Source of the DNA: Bacillota bacterium
GTDB taxonomy: Bacteria > Bacillota > Clostridia > Christensenellales > Aristaeellaceae
Length of the DNA: 64,000 nt
Direction: 5' to 3'
Assembly (NCBI GenBank): GCA_023436585.1
Contig: JAEZIN010000011.1
Span: forward strand, 90,080-154,079
Below, in pieces: positions 34,597-43,871 of this stretch. Positions within the stretch are counted from its first letter, which is position 1, and each line of letters begins with the position of its first letter. A model generated the notes under the pieces. It was given only the letters and a program-made list of their open reading frames with translations. It was not told where the DNA came from and did not search any database. A program made the translations under genes and the position numbers.

Positions 34597-35652
34597 TTAT
34601 TCCTTAGGCGCTCCGCCGGGTGCGGCGTTATCCTCCTCAGCGGGCTTGCCTATGTCGTTATACAGGTGGCAGCTTACAAAGTGATCTTCGCCCACTTCCA
34701 GGTTTCTTGGCGCCTGCACCTTGCATACCTCCATGCAATGGCGGCAGCGCGTATGGAACTTGCAGCCGGAGGGCGGGTTGGCGGGGGAGGGGATGCTGCC
34801 TTCCAGTATGATCCGGTTCATTTTCACAGCGGGATCGGGCACGGGGATGGCGCTGAACAGCGCTTGGGTGTAGGGGTGAAGCGGCTTTTTGAATATCTCC
34901 GCCTTGGAGCCGTACTCCACCAGGTTGCCAAGGTACATGACCCCTACGGTGTCGGCGATATGCTCCACCACGGAAAGGTCATGGCTGATGAACAGGTAGG
35001 AGAGCTTGTATTCCTGCTGAAGGTCCTTCAGCAGGTTGATGATCTGCGCCTGGATCGAGACATCCAGCGCGGATACGGGTTCGTCGCAGACAACGAAATC
35101 AGGGTCCAGCGCGAGAGCCCGGGCAATGCAGATGCGCTGGCGCTGTCCGCCTGAAAACTCATGGGGATAGCGGTCCTTGTGGTAGGTCTGCAAACCGCAG
35201 GAGGCCATGATCCGGTCGATATAATCGTTAAACTCCGCCTCGGGCACAATTTTGTGCTCCCGGACGGCTTCGCCAATGATCTCACCCACGGGCAGCCGGG
35301 GAGAGAGGCTGGAATACGGGTCCTGGAATATGATCTGCATCTTGGGCCGGAGGGCACGAAGCTCCTCATGGTTCAGCTTGTGTATGTCCTGGCCGTTGAA
35401 GAGTATGCTTCCGTCGGTCTTGTCATTGAGCCTGAGCAGCGTGCGGCCCACGGTTGTTTTGCCGCAGCCGGATTCGCCCACCAGGCCCATGGTGGTACCC
35501 CTTTTAATGCGGAAGGAAATGTCATCCACTGCCTTCACATGGCCCACCACGTGTTGGAATAAGCCCGCGCGGATGGGATAATACTTTTTCAGATGCCGTA
35601 CATCCAGTATATTCTCTGTTTCTACGGCGGCGGCAAGCTGTTTGTCAGCCAT
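34597..35652 (-). CDS. oppF: Oligopeptide ABC transporter ATPase OppF
   Basis: A 351-residue ATP-binding protein: Walker A GESGCGKTT (about 58-66), Q-loop IIFQDPYSSL, signature FSGGQRQR, Walker B DFVVCDEP, switch ISHD. The C-terminal oligopeptide-type extension has a Cys cluster (CKFHTRCRHCMEVC) that in this family can bind an iron-sulphur centre. It pairs with OppD to power peptide import. It overlaps oppD by eight bases. Confidence 0.93.
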   Translation of the reverse strand: MADKQLAAAVETENILDVRHLKKYYPIRAGLFQHVVGHVKAVDDISFRIKRGTTMGLVGESGCGKTTVGRTLLRLNDKTDGSILFNGQDIHKLNHEELRALRPKMQIIFQDPYSSLSPRLPVGEIIGEAVREHKIVPEAEFNDYIDRIMASCGLQTYHKDRYPHEFSGGQRQRICIARALALDPDFVVCDEPVSALDVSIQAQIINLLKDLQQEYKLSYLFISHDLSVVEHIADTVGVMYLGNLVEYGSKAEIFKKPLHPYTQALFSAIPVPDPAVKMNRIILEGSIPSPANPPSGCKFHTRCRHCMEVCKVQAPRNLEVGEDHFVSCHLYNDIGKPAEEDNAAPGGAPKE

Positions 35653-36820
35653 TGTTCTTCCCCTCCTCCTTCAAGCATTCCGCACAGCGGTAACAGGCCA
35701 CAAAGTGGGTATCCGAAACCTGGAAGAAGGGAGGATACTCTCCTTCGCATACTTGCATGCTGAATTCGCAGCGGTCCTTGAAATAGCAGTAGTTGGGCAT
35801 GTTGATGGGGTTGGGCACTTTGCCGGGGATGCTGTAGAGCTTCTCCACCTGCTTGCCCACCACGGGCTTGGACTGCATCAGGCCAAGCGTATACGGATGC
35901 CTGGGATCGTGGAAAATCTCCTGGGCGGTGCCCTTTTCCACCACGCGGCCGGCATACATGACCACCACATAATCCGCCATCTCGGCGATAACGCCCAGGT
36001 CATGGGTGATGAGCATGATGCTGGAGTTGATCTTGTCCTTCAGGTTCCGCAGTAGGTCCAGAATCTGTGCCTGAATGGTCACATCCAGGGCGGTGGTGGG
36101 CTCGTCGGCGATGATGAGCCGGGGGCTCAACGCCAGCGCCATGGCGATCATCACACGCTGGCGCATGCCGCCGGACAGCTCGTGGGGATACATGGAATAT
36201 ACGCCTTCACTGTTGGCGATGCCCACCAGCTCCAGCATATCCAGCGTGTGCTTGCGCACATCCTCCTTGGACATTTCCGGGCTGTGCAGCAGCACAACCT
36301 CGTCGATCTGCATACCGATGCGGAACACGGGATTCAGGCTGGTCATGGGCTCCTGAAAGATCATGGAGACCTTGTTGCCGCGTATTTGCTGCATGACCTC
36401 CGTGGGCGTTTTGGCGATGTCATAGGCTTTATCGCCGGTGTTCAGGCGGATGGAGCCCTTTACGATCTGGCCCTGGGGCCGCTGCACCAATTGCATCAGC
36501 GACAGGCTGGTGACAGACTTGCCGCAGCCGGATTCGCCCACGATGCCTACGGTCTTGCCTACGGGCACATCGAAGGATGCGCCGTCTACGGCTTTCACGG
36601 TGCCAATGTCTGTAAAAAAGTAGGTGTGCAGGTTATCGAACTCCACCACATTGCCATTGTCCCGCATTTGGGTTATATACTCGGACTCCGGAACATTCTT
36701 GCGGTTGCGCTGCTTTTCGATGGCGTTGGTAATCTGCCTGTTCTTTTTGCTGATCAGCCTTGATTCCCTGGCCGAGATATAGCTGGCGTTCTTGGCGCCT
36801 TTTTTTGCGAATAAACTCAT
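35645..36820 (-). CDS. oppD: Oligopeptide ABC transporter ATPase OppD
   Basis: A 391-residue ATPase with Walker A GESGCGKS (about 95), Q-loop MIFQEPMTSLNP, signature LSGGMRQR, Walker B RLIIADEP and switch ITHD, plus the C-terminal oligo_HPY region with NYCYFKDRCEFSMQVC. The first 55 residues form a basic, Ser/Arg-rich extension not usual in OppD. It starts eight bases after oppC. Confidence 0.93.
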   Translation of the reverse strand: MSLFAKKGAKNASYISARESRLISKKNRQITNAIEKQRNRKNVPESEYITQMRDNGNVVEFDNLHTYFFTDIGTVKAVDGASFDVPVGKTVGIVGESGCGKSVTSLSLMQLVQRPQGQIVKGSIRLNTGDKAYDIAKTPTEVMQQIRGNKVSMIFQEPMTSLNPVFRIGMQIDEVVLLHSPEMSKEDVRKHTLDMLELVGIANSEGVYSMYPHELSGGMRQRVMIAMALALSPRLIIADEPTTALDVTIQAQILDLLRNLKDKINSSIMLITHDLGVIAEMADYVVVMYAGRVVEKGTAQEIFHDPRHPYTLGLMQSKPVVGKQVEKLYSIPGKVPNPINMPNYCYFKDRCEFSMQVCEGEYPPFFQVSDTHFVACYRCAECLKEEGKNNG

Positions 36821-36828
36821 AGGCTTCC

Positions 36829-38586
36829 CTACCTTTTCATCTTGGGGTCAAAGGCGTCACGCAGGCCATCGCCCACAAAATTGAAGCCCAGCACGGTCAA
36901 CAGAATCAGCAGGCCGGCCGGAATCCAGATAAACCAATAATTCGTCATGACGTGGAGGTTGGTGGCGGCGTTAATGATGCTTCCCCAGGAGGCGATGGGG
37001 TGCTTGACGCCCAGGCCGAGGAAGGACAGCGTCGCTTCCGTGATGATGATGCTGCCCAGGCCCATGGTGGCCTGCACGATCAATAAAGGCATAACGTTGG
37101 GCACAAGATGGCGGAAGATGCGGCGGGATACCTTGATGCCTGTCGCTTCGGTGGCAACCATGAAGTCCTGCTCGCGGAGGGACAGAATCTGGCCGCGCAC
37201 CACACGCGCCACGCTGGTCCAGTTCATCAGGCCAAGCACGAACATCAAAAGGAAGATACGCGTGTAGGACTCAACCTGCAGCGTATCCATCACTGCACCG
37301 GCGATGATGATCATGGGCCAAAAGGGGATGCAGTTGAACAGGTCCACAAAGCGCATGAGCAGCGTATCCACCCATTTGCCGAAGTACCCGGATATGCCGC
37401 CGATGATGATGCCGATGATCATTTCGATGATGATGACAGCGAAGCCCACCAAAAGCGAGATGCGCCCGCCGTACATGAGCCGCGTCATTACATCCATGCC
37501 GTTCAAATCGGTGCCCAGCGGATGCTCCCAGGAGGGGTAGGAATACGAGTCCAGCAGCTCGGAGGACATCTCGGTCATCGCCGTGTAGGTGGCGTTCACC
37601 AGCGTGATTTTATAAGGTATCTCCTTTCCGCTTTCATCGGGAAAGGTGAAGGCACGCAGATTTTCCGTCACAGCCTGGCGGAATACGTTTTTGAAATCCA
37701 CCGTCAGGAACACATCGACGGAGGCGGGGTTGACGATGAAGTCGGAAATGGAGGCGATGGAGCGGACAGCGCCGTTTTCCTGTACACCGGCGATGACGCT
37801 GCCCTCGTTGTATTGAAGGGTATAGTCCTTGCCCTCAAAGGTAAAGGCGGCCTGCTGCGTTTGGATCGCCTTTTCGCAGGCATACCTGAACCCGAAGGAA
37901 GAAATGGTACTGTTGTCCGCAGCATCAAAGGCGTCATAAATCAGCTTGCTGGCAATGGCGCAATCTGCGGCCTCGCTGATGGTATACCCTTTGCCTTTTT
38001 TGGTATAGGAGTATGTTGTTCCATCCACCACAAAGGAAGACTGGTTTGCCGCTGCGGCGGTGGTAAAGGCTTCCTTTACCGCATCGGAAATCACGGCGCT
38101 TCCGATGGGTTTGAAATCCATCCTGCCGCCCAAGCTGAGCGCTGTGGCAATATCACTGTTGATCAGGATGCGGTAGAAATTCTCCCCTTCGGTTACTACG
38201 GTAAAGCCGTTTGTCCCGGAGGTGAAAGTGTCCTTCTTGCTGTTGATGGCAAGGATGAACTTGGCAGCGTCAGCGTTGGTAAACTTCTGGCCGGGAACGG
38301 AAACATAGCGCAGCTCACTGTTGACTACGGCGCTGGCATAATCCTTGGGGATGGCCTTGTATTTCTTGAACACCTGACCCTGCTTGTATGGGGACAAAAA
38401 GCCGCCGACAAAGGAGAAGACGAACATCACGATCAGGATCACAATGCCGCAGATCGCCAGCCTGTTGCGGATAAAGCGCTTGAAAACCATCATGCCGGGG
38501 GAGAGCACTTTTACCCGCTGTTCGTCATCCAGGCGCATGGGTGTATTTTCCTGAGGGGTTTGGGTGTTCAACGGTACATTGCTCAT
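36829..38586 (-). CDS. oppC: Oligopeptide ABC permease OppC with large extracytoplasmic insertion
   Basis: The protein has 585 residues, about twice the usual 300. The first helix (RLAICGIVILIVMFVFSFVGG) matches OppC, and the normal body resumes at WEHPLGTDLNGMDVMTRLMYGG, with the EAA loop near SRRIFRHLVPNVMPLL. Between them, about residues 70-330, lies an additional extracytoplasmic domain with two related units (SFVVDGTTYSYTKKG and AFTFEGKDYTLQYNEG). The insertion could contact the unusually long OppA. Operon position between oppB and oppD supports the call. Confidence 0.88.
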   Translation of the reverse strand: MSNVPLNTQTPQENTPMRLDDEQRVKVLSPGMMVFKRFIRNRLAICGIVILIVMFVFSFVGGFLSPYKQGQVFKKYKAIPKDYASAVVNSELRYVSVPGQKFTNADAAKFILAINSKKDTFTSGTNGFTVVTEGENFYRILINSDIATALSLGGRMDFKPIGSAVISDAVKEAFTTAAAANQSSFVVDGTTYSYTKKGKGYTISEAADCAIASKLIYDAFDAADNSTISSFGFRYACEKAIQTQQAAFTFEGKDYTLQYNEGSVIAGVQENGAVRSIASISDFIVNPASVDVFLTVDFKNVFRQAVTENLRAFTFPDESGKEIPYKITLVNATYTAMTEMSSELLDSYSYPSWEHPLGTDLNGMDVMTRLMYGGRISLLVGFAVIIIEMIIGIIIGGISGYFGKWVDTLLMRFVDLFNCIPFWPMIIIAGAVMDTLQVESYTRIFLLMFVLGLMNWTSVARVVRGQILSLREQDFMVATEATGIKVSRRIFRHLVPNVMPLLIVQATMGLGSIIITEATLSFLGLGVKHPIASWGSIINAATNLHVMTNYWFIWIPAGLLILLTVLGFNFVGDGLRDAFDPKMKR

Positions 38587-38599
38587 GTTTCACACCTCC

Positions 38600-39586
38600 T
38601 CAATTAACCCGCACGCGGGGATCGACCATGGCGTACATAATATCCGCCACAATCAGGCTGATTTGCGTCAGCAGGAACAGGAAAACCAGGTAGAACATCG
38701 TAAAGGGGATATCGCCCGCAATCATGGCCTGGTAGGAGATATAGCCGATGCCGGGAATCTGGAACAGCGTTTCGGTGATCATGCTGCCGCCGAACATGGC
38801 GGGCAGCAGATAGCTCATATAGGTCACCAGCGGTATCAATGTATTCCGGAAGGCATGCTTGTTGATGACCATTTTTTCCGGCAGGCCCTTGGCCCGGGCC
38901 GTGCGGATATAGTCGGCGCTCAACACCTCCAGCATGTTGGTGCGCGTATAGCGCATCAGGCTGCCGATGGAGAGCATGGAAAGCGTCAATACCGGCAGGA
39001 TCATATGGGTGGTCATGTCCCAAAGCTTGCCCCATCCGTCCATCTGTTCATAGAACCGGCCCACAATGCCGTACAGATCAACCCAGCCCAGCTTGACGGA
39101 GAAGATATATTTCAAAAGCGTTGCCAGGAAGAATGAGGGCAGGGATATGCCCATCAGCGCAAATACGGTCACGGAGTAATCCGCCACGCTGTATTGCTTT
39201 CTGGCAGCCAGAATTCCCAAAGGTATGCACGCCGAAACCTCAACCACCAGCGTGATAGCGTTTATAATTACAGAATACCAAATGACATCCTTGAATTTTT
39301 CCACCACGGGCATGTTGTATTTCCAGGATTCGCCGAACTCGCCCTGAATGGCGTTGCCAACCCAGCGAAAGAACCCCGTGAAAATATCCGTATCCAAGCC
39401 ATATACGGCGTTGAGCTGCGCCATCCACTGGGTGAAGCTCTTTCCGCCCGGTAAATTGGATCTTTCCCTGGCAATCGTCTCCACATAGGAAGAGGGGAGG
39501 CAGCGGATGACACTGTATACCACCATGGCACCTAAAAATACGATGATAACTCCTAAAAACAGCCTTCGCAATATGAATTTGGTCAT
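38600..39586 (-). CDS. oppB: Oligopeptide ABC permease OppB
   Basis: I start at ATG 39586 (MTKFILRRLF) because AAAAGGGG lies just before it; a longer frame starts at 39613. The 328-residue protein has the OppB N-terminus, six hydrophobic segments and the EAA motif region with TARAKGLPEKMVINKHAFRNTLIPLVT. It forms the channel with OppC. It follows oppA after a hairpin. Confidence 0.92.
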   Translation of the reverse strand: MTKFILRRLFLGVIIVFLGAMVVYSVIRCLPSSYVETIARERSNLPGGKSFTQWMAQLNAVYGLDTDIFTGFFRWVGNAIQGEFGESWKYNMPVVEKFKDVIWYSVIINAITLVVEVSACIPLGILAARKQYSVADYSVTVFALMGISLPSFFLATLLKYIFSVKLGWVDLYGIVGRFYEQMDGWGKLWDMTTHMILPVLTLSMLSIGSLMRYTRTNMLEVLSADYIRTARAKGLPEKMVINKHAFRNTLIPLVTYMSYLLPAMFGGSMITETLFQIPGIGYISYQAMIAGDIPFTMFYLVFLFLLTQISLIVADIMYAMVDPRVRVN

Positions 39587-39657
39587 GACACGGCCCCTTT
39601 TCAGTATATACACCTATGCTGTGAAGCCCGGCTTCCACAAAAAAATAAACGTATACT

Positions 39658-39681
39658 GGAGCTGCGCTAAAGCGCAGCTCC
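39658..39681 (-). terminator. Intercistronic hairpin between oppA and oppB
   Basis: GGAGCTGCGC and GCGCAGCTCC form a 10-bp stem with a 4-base loop and no T-run. Such hairpins often stabilise the upstream message so that the binding protein is made in excess over the permeases. Confidence 0.6.
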
Positions 39682-39707
39682 AGTAGGAATGAAATTGTCT
39701 ACCGAGC

Positions 39708-42140
39708 TTACTTCATTTCCATCAGCTCGATGTCGTTATACCAGAGCCAGTAGGTGGTGATATCGGGGGTCACAGTATCCATGTTGACGCGCTGGCTGCT
39801 GAACACGGTGCAGTTTTGGCGCTGATAGGCGGGAACTTCCACGGCCCAGTCAACGATGATGTCCAAAGCGGTCTTGTACACGGCCTTGCGGTACGCCTGG
39901 TCATCGCTCTTGCGGGCATCGACGATGGCGGCATCCAGATCAGCGTCGGCAATGTGGTAATGGTTGGAATCGGAACCGCCCTTGCCCACGATGCTGGTGC
40001 TGTGGTAAACCTGATACATGTCAGGATCGATGGTGGCACCCCAGGCGGCGCACCACATATTCTGTGTGCCGGCATCCAAAGCGTCCCACATTTCGTTGGA
40101 GTCAGCGGGGTCTTTGATGATCAGGGTGATGCCAATGGTCTCCAAAGCGTTCTTGGTATCGTTGAGGATCGCGAAGGAGGGATGCGCGCCGTTGCCGTTG
40201 CCTGCGATAAATACTTCGTAGGTCAGGCTGGCGCCTTCGGGAGCGGCGGTGAACTTACCGGTAGCATCATCGAAGGTATAGCCGGCGGCTTTGAAGAAGC
40301 CCTTGGCGGCTTCCAGAGCGGCGGCGTACTTCTGTTCGGCGGTCATGTCGGAGGTATAGATGTCCTTGCCTTCCACGTCCACAGAGAAGGCGACTTTGTA
40401 GTCTTCATCAGTGGGTTGGGGGGCGGCCCAGGAGGTGTTGGAGATGGGGTAATTGATGACGGAAGCAGCCTCGCCGTAGTAGCTGTCATAGGCTACATCA
40501 CGGTAGACAGCCAGAATGGTGGCAAAGCCCTTGCGCAGATTCTTGGAAGCTTCGGAAGCGGGTTCGCCTTCCACGTTCATGGTGTCGGCGTTCATGCCGA
40601 TATAGCCGTAGCCAAGATTGTCAACCTTTACGGTGGTGATGACGTCGCCGGTGATTTCCTTGTTGGTGTTGTAGCCGGCCACGGCTTCAAAGTTGGCCTT
40701 GGAGCCGGACAGCTCGCCCAAGTCGATGGTACCGGTGGCAACGCCCGCGGCAACTTCGTCGGTGGGGGTTTCCTTGAACTGGAGGTACTTGATTTTCGGA
40801 GCGCCTTTGTAGTAATATTCGTTGGCTTCAAAATACACTACGCGGTTCTCGTACTTGATGAACTTGTAGGGGCCGGCGCCCATGGGCTGGGTCGTCTTGG
40901 CCTGCACGATGGACAAATCGCCATAGGGATGGCCAAACTTGTTGTTGGCGTAATCATACTGGGCGGGATCGCCGTAGTAATGCAGGGGCGAGACCTGGAT
41001 GCCCAGGATGCTGTACACAGCGGGGGCTTCGTAGCCCTGGGTCTTCACTTCCACGGTGTAGTCATCCAGCTTCTTGATGCCGGAAATGTTGGGAATGCCG
41101 CCGGCCATCGCGGGCTCCTTGGCGCCTTCCTGGGTAATGAACTTGGCGTTGGCCACATCCACAACGGAGGAGTCATCAGCCTTTTCCGTATTCCAGTAAG
41201 CAACGGGGTCGCCGGCGTAATTTAAGTATACTTCTTTGTAATAGTCTTCCAGGGTGGGGTACTGGCCGTTGGCAATGTCAAACTTGACACCGCTCTTGGT
41301 GGTCAGAATGCCATCCAGGGTCTTGTCTTCCTTCTGGCCGACAGAGCCGTAGCCCCACAGAGCAATGCCCAGCGCCATCTTCAGGCCGTCATTGGCGCCC
41401 ACTTCTTCAGCGGTGTAGCCAATGGTGTCCTTGGCGTAGCTGCCGGCATAGTCGTTGTACACAACGTTAACGATCGCCTGCACGTCGTCCAGCCAAGCTG
41501 CCTTGACCAGTTCCCAATACGCCTTCTGCTGGTCTTCGGTCCAGGTGTCGGCGGAAGACCACACATGGCTGTCTTTGGCGGCCAGGATGGCGTTTGCCAT
41601 ATCACTGTATTTCGTGTAGATATCGCTGGTGGTCTGTGTCTGATAGTCTTTCAGACCAATGATATCGTAGGAATTGACCGTAACGGACCCAATGTAGGAG
41701 GGATCCAGGAACACGTAGTAGGAGAAGATCAGGTCATCGGCGGTCATGGGCGTGCCGTCGCTGAACTTGATATCGTTGCGGAGCTTGGCGGTATAGGTAG
41801 TGATGTTGGTCGGTTCGTCGTACTTGACGCTGATATCCGCCATGCCTTTGTAGGTGTAGTCTTTGCCATTGTAGGGAACGGTTTCCCCTTCGATGGCGTT
41901 GTAGATGATGCCGCCCATGCGGTCGGTGGTCATAAGACCGGCTTCATGGGTCATTTTGGTTACGTCCTGATCGTAGCCGGTGTCGGAAAAGAAGGGGCTG
42001 AACTTCTGGCTGAAGTCGTCATAGCCAACCACCAGCGGTGTTTCCGCGCTGGTCTGAGCGGCTGCAACGCCCATGCTGGCCACAATCAGCATCATGGCAA
42101 GCGACAGCGCAAGCAGTTTTTGAATGAATCCCGTTTTCAT
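39708..42140 (-). CDS. oppA: Oligopeptide-binding protein OppA, long form
   Basis: The 810-residue protein begins with a signal peptide (KTGFIQKLLALSLAMMLIVASMGVAAAQ) but has no lipobox Cys. The body shows the SBP_bac_5 pattern: YTAKLRNDIKFSDGTPMTADDLIFSYYVFLDP, and later QPMGAGPYKFIKYENRVVYFEANEYYYKG. It captures peptides outside the membrane for OppBCDF. It is clearly longer than the usual 540 or so residues. How it is kept at the cell surface without a lipid anchor is unclear. Confidence 0.9.
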   Translation of the reverse strand: MKTGFIQKLLALSLAMMLIVASMGVAAAQTSAETPLVVGYDDFSQKFSPFFSDTGYDQDVTKMTHEAGLMTTDRMGGIIYNAIEGETVPYNGKDYTYKGMADISVKYDEPTNITTYTAKLRNDIKFSDGTPMTADDLIFSYYVFLDPSYIGSVTVNSYDIIGLKDYQTQTTSDIYTKYSDMANAILAAKDSHVWSSADTWTEDQQKAYWELVKAAWLDDVQAIVNVVYNDYAGSYAKDTIGYTAEEVGANDGLKMALGIALWGYGSVGQKEDKTLDGILTTKSGVKFDIANGQYPTLEDYYKEVYLNYAGDPVAYWNTEKADDSSVVDVANAKFITQEGAKEPAMAGGIPNISGIKKLDDYTVEVKTQGYEAPAVYSILGIQVSPLHYYGDPAQYDYANNKFGHPYGDLSIVQAKTTQPMGAGPYKFIKYENRVVYFEANEYYYKGAPKIKYLQFKETPTDEVAAGVATGTIDLGELSGSKANFEAVAGYNTNKEITGDVITTVKVDNLGYGYIGMNADTMNVEGEPASEASKNLRKGFATILAVYRDVAYDSYYGEAASVINYPISNTSWAAPQPTDEDYKVAFSVDVEGKDIYTSDMTAEQKYAAALEAAKGFFKAAGYTFDDATGKFTAAPEGASLTYEVFIAGNGNGAHPSFAILNDTKNALETIGITLIIKDPADSNEMWDALDAGTQNMWCAAWGATIDPDMYQVYHSTSIVGKGGSDSNHYHIADADLDAAIVDARKSDDQAYRKAVYKTALDIIVDWAVEVPAYQRQNCTVFSSQRVNMDTVTPDITTYWLWYNDIELMEMK

Positions 42141-42182
42141 ACGTACCTGTACCTCCTACAAAGATTTTTCAAACCTGTATAA

Positions 42183-42210
42183 AGTATAACATAGAAATTT
42201 TGATTTGCAA
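42183..42210 (-). promoter_or_regulatory. Promoter of the opp operon
   Basis: On the minus strand, TTGCAA (42205-42210), 16 bases and TATACT (42183-42188) in a TGT context, about 40 bases before the oppA start, which has TAGGAGG. Confidence 0.6.
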
Positions 42211-42282
42211 CAATTTAGGAGTTGTATATACGGAAATTGTATGTGAATATGAAGACAAATGAAGGAACAAGCCTGCAAGGAT

Positions 42283-43683
42283 TCAAATCCGTTCCCCGGT
42301 CCAGCGGCCTCTTTTGAAGCACGCGTAGGTCAGGATGCCCCGCACCCACAGGTCTGTGACCATGGCCCACCAGGCCCCTTGGGTGCCCATATTCAGGCGC
42401 CTGATGAATACGTAGGCCAGTATCAGCCGCAAACCCATGCTGAAAAAGGCGATTAGGAACGGGGCCCTTGTCCTGCCCGCGCCGCGCAGAGCGCCGGAGG
42501 ATACGAGATACATCGCCGTGGCGGGCTGCTCCAAAGCGCAAATATGCAATAGTGAGACTCCAATCTGCCGCACCTGCACATCCGAAGTAAAAAGTGCCAT
42601 CCACCAGGGAGCCATCAGGAACAAGGCCACGCCGATCATAGACATGGTGATTATACACAGGCGGATGGAAAGGCCTCCCCGAAGCCTGGCCTGGGCAGGC
42701 TCGCCCGCGCCAAGGGACTGGCCCACCAGCGTGGAGGCAGCGGCCGCAAAGCCGTAGCCCGGCATGTAGGACAGCGATTCGATGGTCACCACCAGATGAT
42801 GGGCGGCCAGCTGCGAAGCGCCAAGGGCGGAGACCATGCCAATGAATATGACCTGCCCCAGGGAGATGGAAAGCCGCTCCAGGGCGGCGGGCGTGCCCAC
42901 AGCCAATAGCCTGCCTACCAGCCCAAGGCGGGGGCGCAGGTTCGAAAAGCGCAGCCTCAGCCTGCTCTTTGAATTCGTGGCGGTAAGAATCAGCCAAACG
43001 CCGGAAAGGCCGGTGGTCACGGCCGTGGCAATGGCCGCGCCTTTAACGCCCAGCCCGGCGCCCCACATGGGAAAGGACAGGCCCAGGAAGGAAATCTGCC
43101 TGGAGGGGTAGATCAGCAAAAGGCCGGCCAGTATGTTCAGTATGCTGGCCGTCGCGCCGACCTTCATGGGGGTGGCCATATCGCCCGCCCCGCGCAGCGC
43201 GGCGGCCAGCGCGACGCCTGTGTAGTAGGGCAGGAAGCCTGCGGACAGTATGCGCATGTATATGGTTGCTTCCTGATGCAGCGAAGGATCAGCCTGCATC
43301 CAAACGGGGATCAGCGGAGCCAGCAGGAAGGTCAGTACGCTCAGCGCCGCGCCAAACCCAATGCCCAGCAGAAACGTCTGCCCGCACGCGTCCTCCGCCT
43401 CCGCGGTCTGCCCGCCGCCAGATAACCTTGCGATGATGGCCGTGCTGCCGACGCCCACAGCCATCACCAGGCTGTTGATGACCCAGGTAGGCGCGGAGTT
43501 TACCGCTACCGTGGCCGTGGCGGACACGCCAAGGCCGCCTACCATGATCATGTTGGTGATCTGCATGATGGTGGTTGTCAGGTTTTCAAGTATGGCGGGT
43601 AAGCACAGGCGCAGCACGTAGGATCGTTCCCTGGGCAGGTGTGCCGGCCTGTCAAAACGGGACAAAAGGCGGTGCATGAGCAT
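42283..43683 (-). CDS. MATE family efflux transporter
   Basis: The 466-residue protein has about twelve hydrophobic helices in two halves, each with a MatE domain (ILENLTTTIMQITNMIMVGGLG; later PAALERLSISLGQVIFIGMVSALG). GVGSTAIIARLSGG and GYGFAAAASTLVGQSLGAGE are the paired signature segments. It would export cationic compounds by Na+ or H+ antiport; the substrate is unknown. The gene stands alone, with TGA as stop. Confidence 0.9.
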   Translation of the reverse strand: MLMHRLLSRFDRPAHLPRERSYVLRLCLPAILENLTTTIMQITNMIMVGGLGVSATATVAVNSAPTWVINSLVMAVGVGSTAIIARLSGGGQTAEAEDACGQTFLLGIGFGAALSVLTFLLAPLIPVWMQADPSLHQEATIYMRILSAGFLPYYTGVALAAALRGAGDMATPMKVGATASILNILAGLLLIYPSRQISFLGLSFPMWGAGLGVKGAAIATAVTTGLSGVWLILTATNSKSRLRLRFSNLRPRLGLVGRLLAVGTPAALERLSISLGQVIFIGMVSALGASQLAAHHLVVTIESLSYMPGYGFAAAASTLVGQSLGAGEPAQARLRGGLSIRLCIITMSMIGVALFLMAPWWMALFTSDVQVRQIGVSLLHICALEQPATAMYLVSSGALRGAGRTRAPFLIAFFSMGLRLILAYVFIRRLNMGTQGAWWAMVTDLWVRGILTYACFKRGRWTGERI

Positions 43684-43775
43684 ATGGCTCCTTTTGCAAT
43701 CAGCATTTCATTACTGTAGCACGGCCCGCTTCGGAAAACAAGTAGGCGAAAAACAGAAAAACATAGGTTATCCGG

Positions 43776-43804
43776 TTGACAAAACGTACAAATATGTGCA
43801 GAAT
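43776..43804 (+). promoter_or_regulatory. Possible promoter of the diguanylate cyclase gene
   Basis: TTGACA (43776-43781), 17 bases, CAGAAT (43799-43804). The -35 is perfect but the -10 is weak. The gene's ATG at 43872 has GAAGGGGGTAGG. Confidence 0.45.
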
Positions 43805-43871
43805 ATGTCACAGCAAACCGAGCGTTCCTTTTATCACCCGGACGGGCCGGCGTGTGAAGGGGGTAGGTAAC

